64,000 nt of DNA from Owenia fusiformis (GCA_903813345.2 CAIIXF020000006.1:7678989-7742988); one strand, 5' to 3'. Counted from the stretch's first letter, positions 53,601 through 63,398 are shown. Notes: generated by a model from the letters alone, not told the origin. Made by a program: numbers and translations.

Positions 53601-55127
53601 TGGACTGCTATTAGATCAGTTTATAAGACAACAAAATGATACTTTCCTGAAAAAAGCAAGGAAAAACACACATGCCTTCATCACTAAGCAACCCAAACAA
53701 AAATTTTATCAATACTCAGTATTTTCCAAAATAGGTTTTATTTCGATCACAATGCAGTGCAGATCAATGAGACAATGTTTCGTGAACATTTATTTTACAA
53801 CACAGAATGGATTCGTGTATTGTGGTGGTAAATCCCAAAAACATGAATGAGTAAGCCAGCAGCCAGCCTTTGAAAGAGGGTAAGCCAGATCGGTGTATTG
53901 GTGTCAATGGCTCAAAATAAAAATAAATAAAAAGAACTCTGTGAAAAATTTCAAAATTGTAAAAAGTGTAATCTAGACACACAATGTCCCCTAATATGTA
54001 TCCAACAGACTGACTAGAAGTCAGTCTGTTATGATGTACTACCTTCCTGTGGAAATTGCAACTAATTTTTTGCACAAAATTATCAATTAGAGGAACCATT
54101 TCTTCAATAAAATAAACATTACAAAATTTCAATTAAGTAGTAAGGTACAATTAAATGCAATAAAAAGTAACACACTTAAATGCAATACTATATTACATTG
54201 TCACGGTCATGCCAGGCCTTGCAGAACTATATAACATTGTCACGGTCATGCCAGGCCTTGCAGTACTACAGTATATAACATTGCCACGGTCATGTCAGGC
54301 CTTGCAGTACTATATTACATTGTCACGGTCATGCCAAGCCTTGCAGTACTACAGTATATTACATTGCCACGGTCATGCCAGGGCTTGCACAACTATATAA
54401 CATTGTCACGGTCATGCCAGGCCTTCCAGTACTACAGTATATTACATTGCCACGGTCATGTCAGGCCTTGCAGTACTATATTACATTGTCACGGTCATGC
54501 CAAGCCTTGCAGAATACATTGTCACGGTCATGGCAGCCATTGCAATACAGCATTGTCGCGGTTATGCCAGGCTTTCACGATAACATTACCGCGGTTATGC
54601 CAGGCTTTCACGATAACATTACCACGGTCATGGCATGATCCTTGCGCTACTTAAAAACACTGAATAACATGGTGACGGTTACGCCAGGCGTTAGTCTTGC
54701 AACAGATAGGGTCTCTATAAGATACAGTTGGGGACAAAAAGAAATGACAGGTCGATTTTCGATCACCATTTCCTAATTATGGTGGTCTGAAAGCCCATAA
54801 TTTCCAATATTGTCTAGATACATATCCCTTAAAATTTGTATATTTTACATTTTGTATAATCTCATCCACTGATTTATGGCCTCTTGTAAATTCTCTTATT
54901 TTTAACATGGGAAATCCTCACTTCAGCAAATCCACCTGTCATTTATTTATGTCCCCAACTGTAGAAGTCAATTTCGATTTGCTACAATACATCGGTCCAT
55001 AACTTTTATTACCTTCTTCCAAGTGAAAACTGACAGACACAAAACACGTTATGTAGCTAGTACGATCCTTGTAAATTAAATAATAATCTAAAGTATCTAC
55101 TTACACTCGTAGTGTTGTATTACTCAT
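41692..55127 (-). CDS. CWF19L1: CWF19-like protein 1 (CWF19L1), 14 coding exons
   Basis: Minus-strand exons are 55105-55127, 52895-52979, 52633-52708, 49246-49347, 48829-49034, 48477-48595, 48104-48188, 47575-47703, 45683-45806, 45237-45432, 44657-44750, 44357-44470, 42591-42688 and 41692-41830. Phases close to 529 aa plus TGA (human: 538 aa). The N-terminus has the metallophosphatase-like segment starting [18 protein letters not shown], then [22 protein letters not shown] and [13 protein letters not shown] basic linker in exon 9 precedes the CwfJ C-terminal domains: [39 protein letters not shown], a His-containing SHLQIQ and PLQFGR. The family is related to yeast Cwf19/Drn1 and is linked to the spliceosome and lariat debranching; human CWF19L1 loss is associated with ataxia. 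The gene shares its promoter with DNAAF3, hosts a sulfotransferase gene in intron 3, and its introns carry several transposons. Confidence 0.95.
41926..42104 (+). repeat. Tandem duplication of a 91-bp unit, CWF19L1 intron 13
   Basis: CTGCATTTATCTTTC(A/T)GTTG followed by TCAAGAATATATTG, ATCAAGTA(G/A)AATATTTAT and TGTGACAGCAAGAAAA is present twice, head to tail, with only a few substitutions. Confidence 0.85.
42206..42581. mobile_element. MITE copy 2, beside the CWF19L1 exon 13 splice donor
   Basis: It starts TA-CCCTGCGTGCAGAGTCTAG and shares the interior of the 13112-13465 copy (AGCCCCACCCCCACGAC, CCAATCAGCGAGCTTGA, GTGACAG). Its right end AAGTCAAACGAATGCAAAGG plus GTA is the inverse of the corresponding part of copy 1. 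The exon 13 donor GT (42589-42590) begins only about 8 bp away. Confidence 0.65.
42715..44001. mobile_element. Satellite-cored TIR element (ATGTCACCACC ends), CWF19L1 intron 12
   Basis: ATGTCACCACC (42715-42725) and GGTGGTGACAT (43991-44001) are exact inverses. The right end is itself a perfect hairpin, TATGTCACCAC-TTTT-GGTGGTGACATA. The core is about 8 monomers of 124-180 bp, marked by TCTGAGAACATGTAGATGAT near 42791, 42949, 43094, 43230, 43379, 43526, 43706 and 43830. It is followed by a GC-rich GACGCCGGACGCC stretch (43913-43960). No ORF was seen. Confidence 0.8.
46075..46935 (+). mobile_element. PIF/Harbinger-like non-autonomous element nested in the mariner-like element
   Basis: The termini AGGGGTCATTCATCAAGCTA (+TCGCAA) and their exact inverse bound 861 bp, flanked by CAG on both sides (46072-46074, 46936-46938), a 3-bp target duplication as expected for this superfamily. 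Subterminal regions are dense in GTCGCAG/CTGCGAC repeats. The interior retains a Harbinger transposase N-terminus (46586-46768). Confidence 0.8.
46586..46768 (+). pseudogene. Harbinger transposase N-terminal fragment
   Basis: The 60-codon frame has [14 protein letters not shown], a hydrophobic segment and a following FPR-like MPR. This matches the N-terminal region of Harbinger/HARBI1-type transposases (R-RVFRDR-NPL, then acidic and RFRFPR). The DDE catalytic domain is absent, so it is an internal-deletion remnant that cannot mobilise itself. Confidence 0.6.
47028..47231 (+). pseudogene. Mariner/Tc1-like transposase C-terminal remnant
   Basis: [20 protein letters not shown], an amphipathic stretch, IPAEK and a final (A/G)xxGHL match the C-terminal tail of mariner-type transposases (K-x-VY-x5-LEDLK-x-I ... 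IP-x3-L ... GGH(I/L)E). The catalytic part is missing. Confidence 0.6.
49819..50899. mobile_element. Satellite-cored TIR element (ATGTCCCCACC ends), CWF19L1 intron 3
   Basis: ATGTCCCCACC (49819-49829) and GGTGGGGACAT (50889-50899) are exact inverses. The core has about 100-165-bp monomers with AAAATCCAAAATGGC(C/T), GACAAGACTTTACAGACAAG and AATCATCCCTGAAAATTTGA. A CGGACGGACGGATGGACAGA stretch (50827 on) and a hairpin CCCCAC-ACTAT-GTGGTGGGG close the right end. The plan is the same as at 42715-44001, and the TIRs differ at one base. Confidence 0.8.
51217..52362 (+). CDS. Galactose-3-O-sulfotransferase-like enzyme, intronless, nested in CWF19L1 intron 3
   Basis: One uninterrupted 381-residue frame. 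A short cytoplasmic Arg/Lys-rich tail and a hydrophobic anchor (about 17-34) indicate a type II Golgi membrane protein. The PAPS 5'-phosphosulfate motif is [19 protein letters not shown] (about 61-79) and the 3'-phosphate motif is [19 protein letters not shown] (about 138-156). Downstream, [19 protein letters not shown] and the following NKLVNSRP match the Gal3ST/galactosylceramide sulfotransferase family (Pfam Gal-3-0_sulfotr). The expected reaction is transfer of sulfate from PAPS to galactose on glycolipid or glycan; the exact acceptor cannot be told. Vertebrate members are about 400-490 aa, so the length is slightly short but complete. It is antisense to its host gene, and the lack of introns suggests a retrocopy or an ancestrally single-exon gene. 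AATAAA follows at 52596. Confidence 0.92.
   Translation: MFQNRKAFRKIQYKYIHVLIGYTLLNMICLIIYMNDQTSYDNRLNGLQDTKDKKQHKNVFFLKLHKTASSTIQNIFFRYVDSNDLNMALPKEGGTTFNYSHMFSREFVQPSVKPFNVICHHLRYHKNVLGIMPADTKSITIIRNPDTQFVSSFNYFNFKNCFKGIKTIEEFARVLPKIKKEGSCAKINPQNSMLYDFGLPFTSITNITAIKDKIIEVDKTFDLVILSEYIDEGLILMRELLGWTNKDIIYLNKLVNSRPKETISTETQDNLREYNKGDVLLYEHFNKTFWQKAKHFGIQKLKTEVENFRKLRQKWYNFCIEATLPGDQIKDIDFKADYNDDKVLAYNMNENAKETELCYQLITQELQYSMYFNARLQKYWS
52596..52601 (+). terminator. Candidate poly(A) signal of the sulfotransferase gene
   Basis: AATAAA lies 234 bp after the sulfotransferase stop codon and 32 bp before the antisense CWF19L1 exon 3 (52633-52708), so the nested transcript could end without crossing that exon. 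Confidence 0.5.
52980..54194. other. Distal part of CWF19L1 intron 1, no feature recognised
   Basis: AT-rich intron sequence between exon 2 and the minisatellite at 54195. The longest ORFs (about 106 and 122 codons, overlapping on opposite strands near 53530-54132) show no family signature. Confidence 0.5.
54195..54716. repeat. Minisatellite of CACGGTCATGCCAGG units, CWF19L1 intron 1
   Basis: About 13 units of ACATTGTCACGGTCATGCCA plus GGCCTTGCAGTACTATAT. Unit lengths are 33, 39 and 44 bp, with an 83-bp higher-order pairing of 44- and 39-bp forms. The right end (TAGTCTTGCAACAGATAGGG) is the same as that of the foldback repeat at 3100-3586, so this is an expanded arm of the same family. Confidence 0.9.
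54725..54961 (+). mobile_element. 237-bp TA-flanked MITE, copy 1 (CWF19L1 intron 1)
   Basis: It starts CAGTTGGGGACA and ends TGTCCCCAACTG, with 34-bp TIRs (2 mismatches), TA on both sides, and no ORF. It is the reverse complement of copy 2 at 55631-55867, with only 2 differences over 237 bp by eye. It lies 143 bp into CWF19L1 intron 1, just beyond the minisatellite. Confidence 0.93.
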
Positions 55128-55520
55128 GATATCGTGAAACTAAACAACCAGAACTTAAATTTTGGGCTGGTAAAATCTTCCGGCATGAAAGTAGAACCGC
55201 AGCAAATAAAAATCTAGGCCATGAAACGCCAAATATAGATTACATTTCAATATAACAGAATCGGATTTGCCCGAATTTAGTCGTCTAAAAGTCGATACAA
55301 AACAATAAATCTTGCTATTTTGGATACTTTTTTCCACAAATTTACTATTTAAGAATTGAATATTTAGTTGTCAAAACTACTTTTGAAAGTTTTAACGGGT
55401 GTGTCAAAATTGTTTACAAATGGCGGATGGACGGCAACATTTTTAAATCTCTGAAACTTACAGATTTTGATCCAAACTGCGCCATTGTACATACTATTAT
55501 TGTATAGAGCTCTATCCATT
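55128..55520. promoter_or_regulatory. Bidirectional promoter of CWF19L1 and DNAAF3
   Basis: 393 bp separate the two start codons. At 55411-55417 TGTTTAC is a forkhead core (FOXJ1-compatible). It is followed at once by AAATGGCGG (YY1-like, 55418-55426) and by GGCAAC (55433-55438), an RFX X-box half-site. FOXJ1 and RFX factors control motile-cilium genes, which fits DNAAF3. No TATA box is evident. The sites are seen; their use is inferred. Confidence 0.6.
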
Positions 55521-58500
55521 ATGACTGACGGTTTCGGTGCAATTACTTGGTGGGGCTTTAGCGAAGCCCTTGATCTCCAAGACAAAGGTTAGTTCTGTAA
55601 GGCCTAGGCTAAAATTGAAATGCATTGATACAGTTGGGGACATAAATAAATGACAGGTGGATTTGCTGAAGTGAGGATTTCCCATGTTAAAAATAAGAGA
55701 ATTTACAAGAGGCCATGAATCAGTGGATGAGATTATACAAAATGTAAAATATACAAATTTTAAGGGATATGTATCTAGACAATATTGGAAATTATGGGCT
55801 TTCAGACCACCATAATTAGGAAATGGTGATCGAAAATCGACCTGTCATTTATTTTTGTCCCCAACTGTAGTGCATAGGCTAGGTCTAGTAATAAAAGAAC
55901 CTATGGAAAGTGTTTGGGCACGCAATGTTTTAGTGGATTTTGATTGAACAGAATTGTGAAATCAAGTTCAGCAGCCCCATGCAGACATTCATGAATTCAC
56001 CGTTGCGCATTGTGAATTATGAACATTACTGTACCTCATGCAATTGTATTTAGAGGAATTATTAGGCCTTGCATGCGGTGTTGTTAGAGTCAGTTATTCT
56101 GTGCAACATTCTCAGAAGTTTCAGCATAAATAAAACTTTGTTCGGCAAGAACACACTTGATCCTCTGTTACCTTTTGTGATGCATCTTATTTGTCTTGTA
56201 AACTCAAATGGTTACTATTTCTAATTTTTGAGCCAATTAGGATACTACATAAATAAATAAACAAAACCATCGGGCTATCTTAATATTTTCATTTCTTTTT
56301 TGATTAGCTGATAATTAATGATTTAATGGCAATTCAAATTACGGGAAACTAATAGCTAGCCAATACGGGGAATACCATGATCGTCCTGATATACTGGGAT
56401 ATCTGGATTATCTGACCGTATTGAGAGTCTGAGTTAAGTCAAACATGGTTACTGAAATTGCTGAGGTGGTCAATACAACGCATTGGGGATTCCTTTAGTC
56501 ATCATAATTCCAAAAGTCTTCAAAACACTCAATGTCAAAGAGAACAATTCAAAGTACATGTAGATCGGATAGATCCTAGATGTTTTGTAAAGGCTATTGA
56601 TATTTTTTTTAGCAAACCTTACTCTGATTCTGATATCAGATATTCCTTATTTTTACTTGGAATCATATATTTATTAGGACTTGCACTCTTTGAGTCCATT
56701 TAAGGCTACTTTACTGGAGTGAACTAGCTGTTTCCAGTTGTCATAGACTCTCCATAGACTATTCAAAAGCCTGTCAGCAGTTTTGTTCGACCTTATTGAT
56801 GAAAAATACATAATTGTCATTTTTATTTCACTACCAAGTCTCCAACATCATTACTCAGGCGCGTATCGTGGTCATTTTGCAAGGGTACGCCCCGTATGTG
56901 GATGAATAAAAAATTACTTCTTACATTCAATAATGTCAAGTGATACTCAGGTATATACGTACTGAATTTGCTGATTTTGAGCGTGTACTCTGCCGGGATG
57001 GACCCCATACGGCCTTGAAGAAGCGTACAAGAATGACGCAACTCTTTGAATCACGAAAAAATTTGAATCTTTGAAACACGAAAACAGTGAATGACAATGA
57101 GGGAATCGAGAACTTATTGTTACCCTACTATCACACCAAACTAGTTTTTACTACGTTCTCGAAAACGGGCTTCATCTGTGTACGGACGGACTGGACGTAC
57201 TTAGAACCGTTTGGGGTCTTTTTACAAACTTCATCGAACGTACTCGAACGGGTAGATCCCCTAGAACTTAGAACATGCTCAAAATGTTCTCGTGGTCGAT
57301 ACGTTCTACAATTAGAACGAGTGACAACGTACTACCGACGAGCTGGACGTACTACGAACGGAAACGTCGTACTTCAATCCTACTAGGGACGTTTTATCAA
57401 CGAGTTGAACTGTCTGACATGTCTGAGGACGTATTGAGAACGAGGCAGAACTAATTGCAAACGAGTTTAAATTGATTAAGAACGTATTTAAGACTGCTTA
57501 TGAACGAGTTAGCAAAAATATAGCTACACAACAAGTTGCCACTGCGTTCTTCAAAACTGGTTTTAAACTGTTTGCGAACGGAATGAACGTAGCTGCAACT
57601 TTTTAAGGTCTATTTACGAACTTCATGATCGTTCTCAGACGGGAAGGTGATTTTAGAATTTTGAATCGATTCAAAATTCGATGGCGACCATACCGTTCTG
57701 TAATCAGGTCATGATGACCTTCTAGACTAAGGGACGCGTTATACGACGTTGCACACCCACTCTACTATACCTAACCCCTAAAAATGCATAAGATACTCTG
57801 TTTGTCTAATTGTATCGTTTAGTATATTTTTGAAAGTATCGTATTAACATCTAACGTCATCCGATAAACCATTCATAAGGAACAGACAAATAAAAACAAA
57901 TATATAATTATTACTAATAAGCCAAATGGGTTGCTCATGAACACCAAATGCAAGGTATAGTAGAGTGACACCGACGTGGTGCGACCCGAACGAACTGCGA
58001 ACGAAATGGACGTATTGAAGACTGTTTAAGAACGAAGTAGCTAATTATTTTAGACATATTTCCCGACCACAGCCAGATTGAGCCCGTTTTACGACGTTTT
58101 CGTAGGACTGGCAAGAACGGGTAAGAACTAGTTTGGTGTGATAGAGGGGTTAATACACTTGTACAACAAAGGTTTACACATCATCAAAGAAAATAACAGT
58201 AAAATACTGAATTTCATGTTTTTTCAAGATATTTTTTCAAATTCAAACAGTACGCCTGGGCGTATTTTGCGTACATGACGATACGCGCCTGTTACTGTAT
58301 GAATAATTATTTGTGAGATTTCAGCTGAATGTTCCAAGTTTCTCTGATTGTTACATACATGTACTCCTGCATATTATTGATGATTTGTGATCACCAGATG
58401 GATTCTATCTTGTAGTGACGTCACAATTAGTTATTAGGCCACTTTGCCATAGCTGTTTGATTTTTGAGAGATTATCTTCTGTATTTCGTGCTTTATTGAT

Positions 58501-61500
58501 TTATTTTTCACAAAAGTGTTTGATTTGACTAGATCAACATTCATTCTAATTCATTCACATGGCAAGTCTAGGATCTTACTGATATGATTTAGATAGCGGT
58601 TAAGCGCCCCCCGATTTTGAAAAAAACGGGGGTGCTTATTGGCATCGATGTTTAGTATGAATTTCATCAAAACTTACTTCACACATATAAAGATATACTC
58701 ATGATCTAATCAAATTGGCATACCTGGTAAATATCCGACCCATGGTTTTCATAAAAGAAACTATAATATTTTCAGCTCAAAACTCATGTCGTCATGTGTC
58801 CGCCATTTAGTCTCTCCATCATGTCTAATATCAATTTTATATGACGTTATGACAACAGTATCCATAAACAAAATACCTGTATTCTGGTCAATGATCATGA
58901 CATGTGATATAACATTTTACTTTGAAAAAATCATGATCGAATTCAACCTCATATTCTTTCTGTATCAATAAGTACAGCAGACTACTAGTATAAGAATGAA
59001 GAACTGGATATTGCATATTTTGTATTTGTTTATTTTCCAGATATCAATGCGTCTTTTAAGAAACTGGACATTGAAGAAAGCAAAGGTAATCTTTTCCTAT
59101 ATAATGCAATTTTATCTGAAATTTAAATATATTAAAGAATGTTTCATACTTGCTGTCTACTCAGTTTGGCCATAATGATTTTGAGGAAAAAGTTTATCAT
59201 TTATGTAGTGCCCTGAAATGCCTGTTGGTGATGCATACATTATTGGCAAAATGCTCTTAACATCATTAGTACATGAAGCAAATCTAAATTCTACATAGTG
59301 CCACCTGTGATTTGGTCCCTCATGTTCATTGATAAAAAGGTGCAAATTGCAATTAGATTTTCTGGGAACATTCATTGATGTTAAAAACCAAATGAAGTAA
59401 GTCTACTGTATGCTTTTACAAGAAAAAATAACCACCCCTTACTGCATACTATCAACCAATCAATTACATGTTATCTTTTTCAGATGAATTAAATATTCTA
59501 TTAATTGGAGCAGGTGATATAAGACACATACTCAAAACTGTTGCCAGATCATACCGTTGGTCAAAGAAAAAGATACATGTAAGTTTACTGGTTACTATAT
59601 CTAGTAAATAATTATATTATTTATCAACCTTTAAATGTATTTTTGTATATGTATATATATATGAAACTAGCCTAAGTAAGTGTCCAGGTTCAGGGTTCAG
59701 GACAAAGGGTGAAAACATGAGGGACTCATTTTAATAGATGTACAATCAGTTCATTGCCCAATAATGCGATTAACAACCACATTTTCCAAGTTCATGAGGC
59801 AAACACATTCCAAGTTCATAAGGCAACCACATTTTCTAAGTTCATGAGGCAACAAGATTTCAAGTTCATGAGCCAACCATATTTTCCAAGTTCATGAGGC
59901 AACCACATTTCCAAGTTCATGAGGTAACCACATTTCCAAGTTCATGAGGCAAACACATTTTCCAAGTTTATGAGGCAGCCACATTTTCCAAGTTCATGAG
60001 GCAACTATTAATTTCAAACATTGGTCTGGTCAATTTAACCAGTATCCATCAAATATATTTATCAGCAAATAAATAAGGTTTCATTTTTGGTGACATTGAC
60101 AAAGGAGTCCTCTGTTCATGTGATGCTTCATATAGTTATCACAAATGAATTGAGCTTTTATCCTCACCTCCAAACATATACTTCTGTTGGTAGACAATGT
60201 AGATAAGAAGTATATATTATATTTACTAGATCGGTACTTAACTCAATTTTTCAATAGTAATGTTATGTCATCAAAGTTGCATGTTAATGTATAATCTACA
60301 TTCCTATTTGTTCCCACAGTATTATCAAACTTTGGGGAAACTAAATTACATGAATATACAATATTGTAACTATTCTTATTATATGCAAGATGAAGGCTTA
60401 TTTTTTCCATTTTCTAAAAATGGAAGTTACCTGAGGAGTAAATTTCTAAGCAGTCTAATTCCCACTAGCAATTATTAATGCAGTTGCTGTTTTTTCCAGT
60501 TCTATGTTGCTGAGAACAACTTGGAATTATATGCTAGAGATCTTCTCATGATGACTGTAGCTTTAGAGAATCAAGGCAGGATGGGATTGCAGGGTATGTT
60601 CCAGCTCAGTCTTTTATTAAACAGCCAATGCGTCTTGAGGACAAAAAATTATTTGAGACATTTTACTCACACACTCAATCAAATATGATAAAAACTTTAA
60701 TTTGGGTCAATACTGAAGTGAAAAAAATTACTTGCATAGAAAACAGCATTTGAAGTTCAGAGATCAAAAGAAGTGAATTACCACTTTTCACAAAGTACAG
60801 TATATGTTTTAAATAACTCTTGGATTAAAAGATGGTGTATGGTTGAAATTCCTATCAAAAATGAATGTTTTTCAATAGCATTGCTAAACACTTGAAATAT
60901 ATAAATTGATAGATCGAAAATATTTTTTCATGATCTTGTTTCAACTCTGATGTGATCAGTTTGAGCTGTTTTTGGTGTCAAATGAAAGATCAGGTACTTA
61001 TTAATCCATTGGAAATACTATGAAGAACAAATGTGAAACTTCATTTACACATTTTTTTCTTTAAAGCATCTAATTTAAGATGTTTCTATAATATTGAGCC
61101 ATCTACAAATTACTGATAACTATGGGTTTTGAGGACTTGTATTGATGGCAGTTCACTACTGGTTGTTCTTCATACCCATCTCAGTCTTTGTAAAAAGGTT
61201 GCTATATTGTTTCAAAATTATGTAAAATAAAATGTTTTGTGCGATTTCAGATAAAACTGAGCTCTTCTTAGAGATATTTGGAAATTCCCAAATTAGATAC
61301 CAAACTTGTGAATATGTGGAAAAAATGACTAATGAGTTTATAAAGTAAGTATATATTTGTATTGTATCTCTGGGTCTTAATCACGTTTCTTGATGTCTTA
61401 TAAAAATCTCTTTTCACAGCCCAACCCTCAATGAAAAAAAATTAAAAAACAGACGTCTTTTAATTGTTGTATTATAATTATGAAAAACTAATAGGTTTAC

Positions 61501-62471
61501 CTATTACATTATCAAGCTGATTGCCCGTTTGATGATGGTAATATAAATAGACTGTATGTATTGTAATTTACTCAACCCCTTTATACCTTAATGAAAACAA
61601 AGTGTTTGCATATTTACAGAATGGTCACAGATGATGATTACATGGAAAAGAAAATGCCAGTGTTTGATATGTCACTTTTAAAGGTAAGTGTATCAAGCCA
61701 TTCATTTAACAATTTATCATGTATAAATCATTTCCGAGAAATAACTCCATTCTGATACTCAGACCATGCCTGTCTTGCAAAGAATGCTACTATATGGAAC
61801 TGATAAAAGGTTGTAATCTGTATGCTGTATGCTGTATCGTGTACAGCGAAACCCCTGCCTCAAAGCAATTAATTCTTTAATACAGTATCTTTGCAATCAA
61901 CTTTTTGTTTGTTTGAATTACTCAGTGCATGTCCATTTACATGTTGTATATTATAAATTAATTATGTGGTACCACATTGTAATACGTGTTTATTTAATCA
62001 ACCCCGCGATGGACTTTTATGGACAGAATACTCTGGACATGTAGCCTACATGGTAGCATAGCATAGCATAGTGAAACTTGTAGTATGTTTGGCCACTTTA
62101 TCTCTTATCTTACCCATTGCAATTGAGGAAAAATTGAATTCAAACAGAAGCATGCTTAACATCTAATGGGTTATCAGAAGTTTTGGGAGGGAATATTTCA
62201 AAGAAACAAAGATGTGCTTGGCTTAGCTCCCTCCAAAGTCAGATATATCAAACACTTTTGAAATCATTAAAAATTTGAATATTTGCTGAATAAGGATATT
62301 CCCAAAAAGTGATTGTACTGGACATTTATTTGGGACTCTACATGAGATTGTATTGAATCTACACACTCAAAGCTCCTAATTGTTTCAGTTTAAAGAACGT
62401 GATATGCTTGAAGGAATCTTGAAGTTTTGGAGGAACAAAGATAAAACTGTTTTCCCCATTGAAAAATTCTG
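55521..62471 (+). CDS. DNAAF3: Dynein axonemal assembly factor 3 (DNAAF3), 5' part, 7 coding exons
   Basis: Exons are 55521-55587, 59041-59085, 59484-59578, 60500-60593, 61251-61344, 61620-61683 and 62389-62471; phases close and give 180 complete codons. It opens MTDGFGAITWWGFSEALDLQ, matching the family start (GFGSVSWWGLSPALDLQ in human). Then come ILLIGAGDIRHILKTVARSY, FYVAENNLELYARDLLMMTV, GRMGLQDKTELFLEIFGN and FKERDMLEGILKFW, all in the order of the DNAAF3 N-terminal domain (DUF4470). DNAAF3 acts in the cytoplasm in preassembly of outer and inner dynein arms for motile cilia; human loss causes primary ciliary dyskinesia. Human DNAAF3 is about 540 aa, so roughly two thirds lie beyond the window. 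Exon 7 ends in phase 2 at GTAAGT; no further exon was found before 64000. Confidence 0.93.
55631..55867 (-). mobile_element. 237-bp TA-flanked MITE, copy 2, inverted (DNAAF3 intron 1)
   Basis: Same element as 54725-54961 in the opposite orientation, 44 bp after DNAAF3 exon 1. CAGTTGGGGACA...TGTCCCCAACTG, TA on both sides. With copy 1 it brackets 669 bp that contain both first exons and the shared promoter. Confidence 0.93.
56856..58291. mobile_element. Outer TIR element in DNAAF3 intron 1
   Basis: CAGGCGCGTATCGT at 56856 and ACGATACGCGCCTG ending at 58291 are inverse, followed inward on both sides by TACGC(C)C-rich sequence. A second TIR element (57120-58152) lies inside. No ORF was recognised. 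Confidence 0.55.
57120..58152. mobile_element. Inner TIR element rich in GAACG motifs, DNAAF3 intron 1
   Basis: The left end TTACCCTACTATCACACCAA plus ACTAGTTTTTAC is mirrored by the right end GTAAGAACTAGTTTGGTGTG plus ATAGAGGGGTTA. The interior is much richer in CG than its surroundings, with AACGAGTT, GAACGTA and GGACGTA recurring every 15-40 bp and both arms having similar content. No transposase was recognised. Confidence 0.65.
59775..60005 (+). repeat. Minisatellite of about 25-bp units, DNAAF3 intron 3
   Basis: About nine units of AACCACATTTTCCAAGTTCA plus TGAGGC, with small indels in the T-run. Confidence 0.9.
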
Positions 62472-62554
62472 GTAAGTCAGTAAAAACTTGTTTTAGTGTG
62501 AACAAAATTGCATGAGTGTGCAAATGAAACTGAAACATCTAAAATGAATGAATT

Positions 62555-62585
62555 AGATTGATTGAATGATTGATTGATTGATTGG
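62555..62585 (+). repeat. TTGA microsatellite
   Basis: A run of about seven GATT units (TTGATTGATTGATTGATTGG) directly preceded by imperfect copies. Confidence 0.8.
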
Positions 62586-62879
62586 TTGTGTGTCAATTGT
62601 TTGTTTGATTGGCTGACATTTCCATCATAGAAAACATAATACAAAATATCTATAACAAAAAATGTATTACACTTGGCTCACCTCTCGAAATATGATTTTT
62701 TATGCAGTATACAGGTTGAAACAGTATTAAGGTCACTGTGGAGCTCTAACAAATATTTGTATTATGTACAGGGGTATAAAGAAGAGGAGAATTCTAAAGA
62801 TTTATAGAGCATAAGTACTAGGAGGACACTGCTGTTGAATGAATTATATTGTTTTCATCATAAGTTTTCTGTATGTGTC

Positions 62880-62966
62880 AAATACACATATATGGAGAAT
62901 ACACATATATGGAGAATACACATATCTAGACAATACACATATCTGGAAAATACACATATATGGACA
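62880..62966 (+). repeat. 18-bp tandem repeat, five units
   Basis: AATACACATATATGGAGA is repeated about five times, with TCTAGAC and TCTGGAA variants in units 3 and 4. Confidence 0.9.
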
Positions 62967-63131
62967 TAAATCAAGAAACTTTACCTTAAAATTCAAAAAT
63001 GACTATTGATGACCATTGAACCCCACTTAGGATTCATGTGTAGACTACACCAAGCTTTTTTGGCAGGTTCATTCGCTGCAGAGTGAACATTTGAAGAAAC
63101 AAAACCTGCAATGTTTTTATTATTAACCCCA

Positions 63132-63398
63132 CCAGGGGCGTAGCCAGGAAAAGTCAAGGGGTGTGATTTTTGGGGTTCACGACTGCGAGTGAAGTGAGCT
63201 CCAAAAAGGGGGTAGGGGTGTTTACCCCCGAAATTTTACATTGTATCAAAAAAATTTACATTGTATTTAATAATATGTGGTGCATTTTAATCATTTCAAA
63301 CTACAATTTGTTAATGTTTTTTCAACAAATTTTACAAAATTGCTTTTTCTTTCTTAGGGGGGTGGGGGTGCGCCACCCCTGGCCACATCCATGCCCAC
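63132..63398. mobile_element. GGGGCGTAGCCAGG-type non-autonomous element
   Basis: CCAGGGGCGTAGCCAGGAAA at the left is loosely mirrored by GCGCCACCCCTGGCCACATC at the right, with internal G-runs (GGGGGTAGGGG, GGGGGGTGGGGG). This is the common 'GGCGTAGCCAGG' class of animal dispersed repeats. No ORF of note. Confidence 0.5.

Noticed and set aside
53530-54132. Overlapping ORFs of 106 and 122 codons in CWF19L1 intron 1
   Set aside because: Composition is like the surrounding AT-rich intron, with no motif, and the two frames compete on opposite strands.
54209-54654. ORFs of 63-120 codons with PRSCQAL-type repeats
   Set aside because: They are translations of the CACGGTCATGCC minisatellite in an intron and are present in several overlapping frames.
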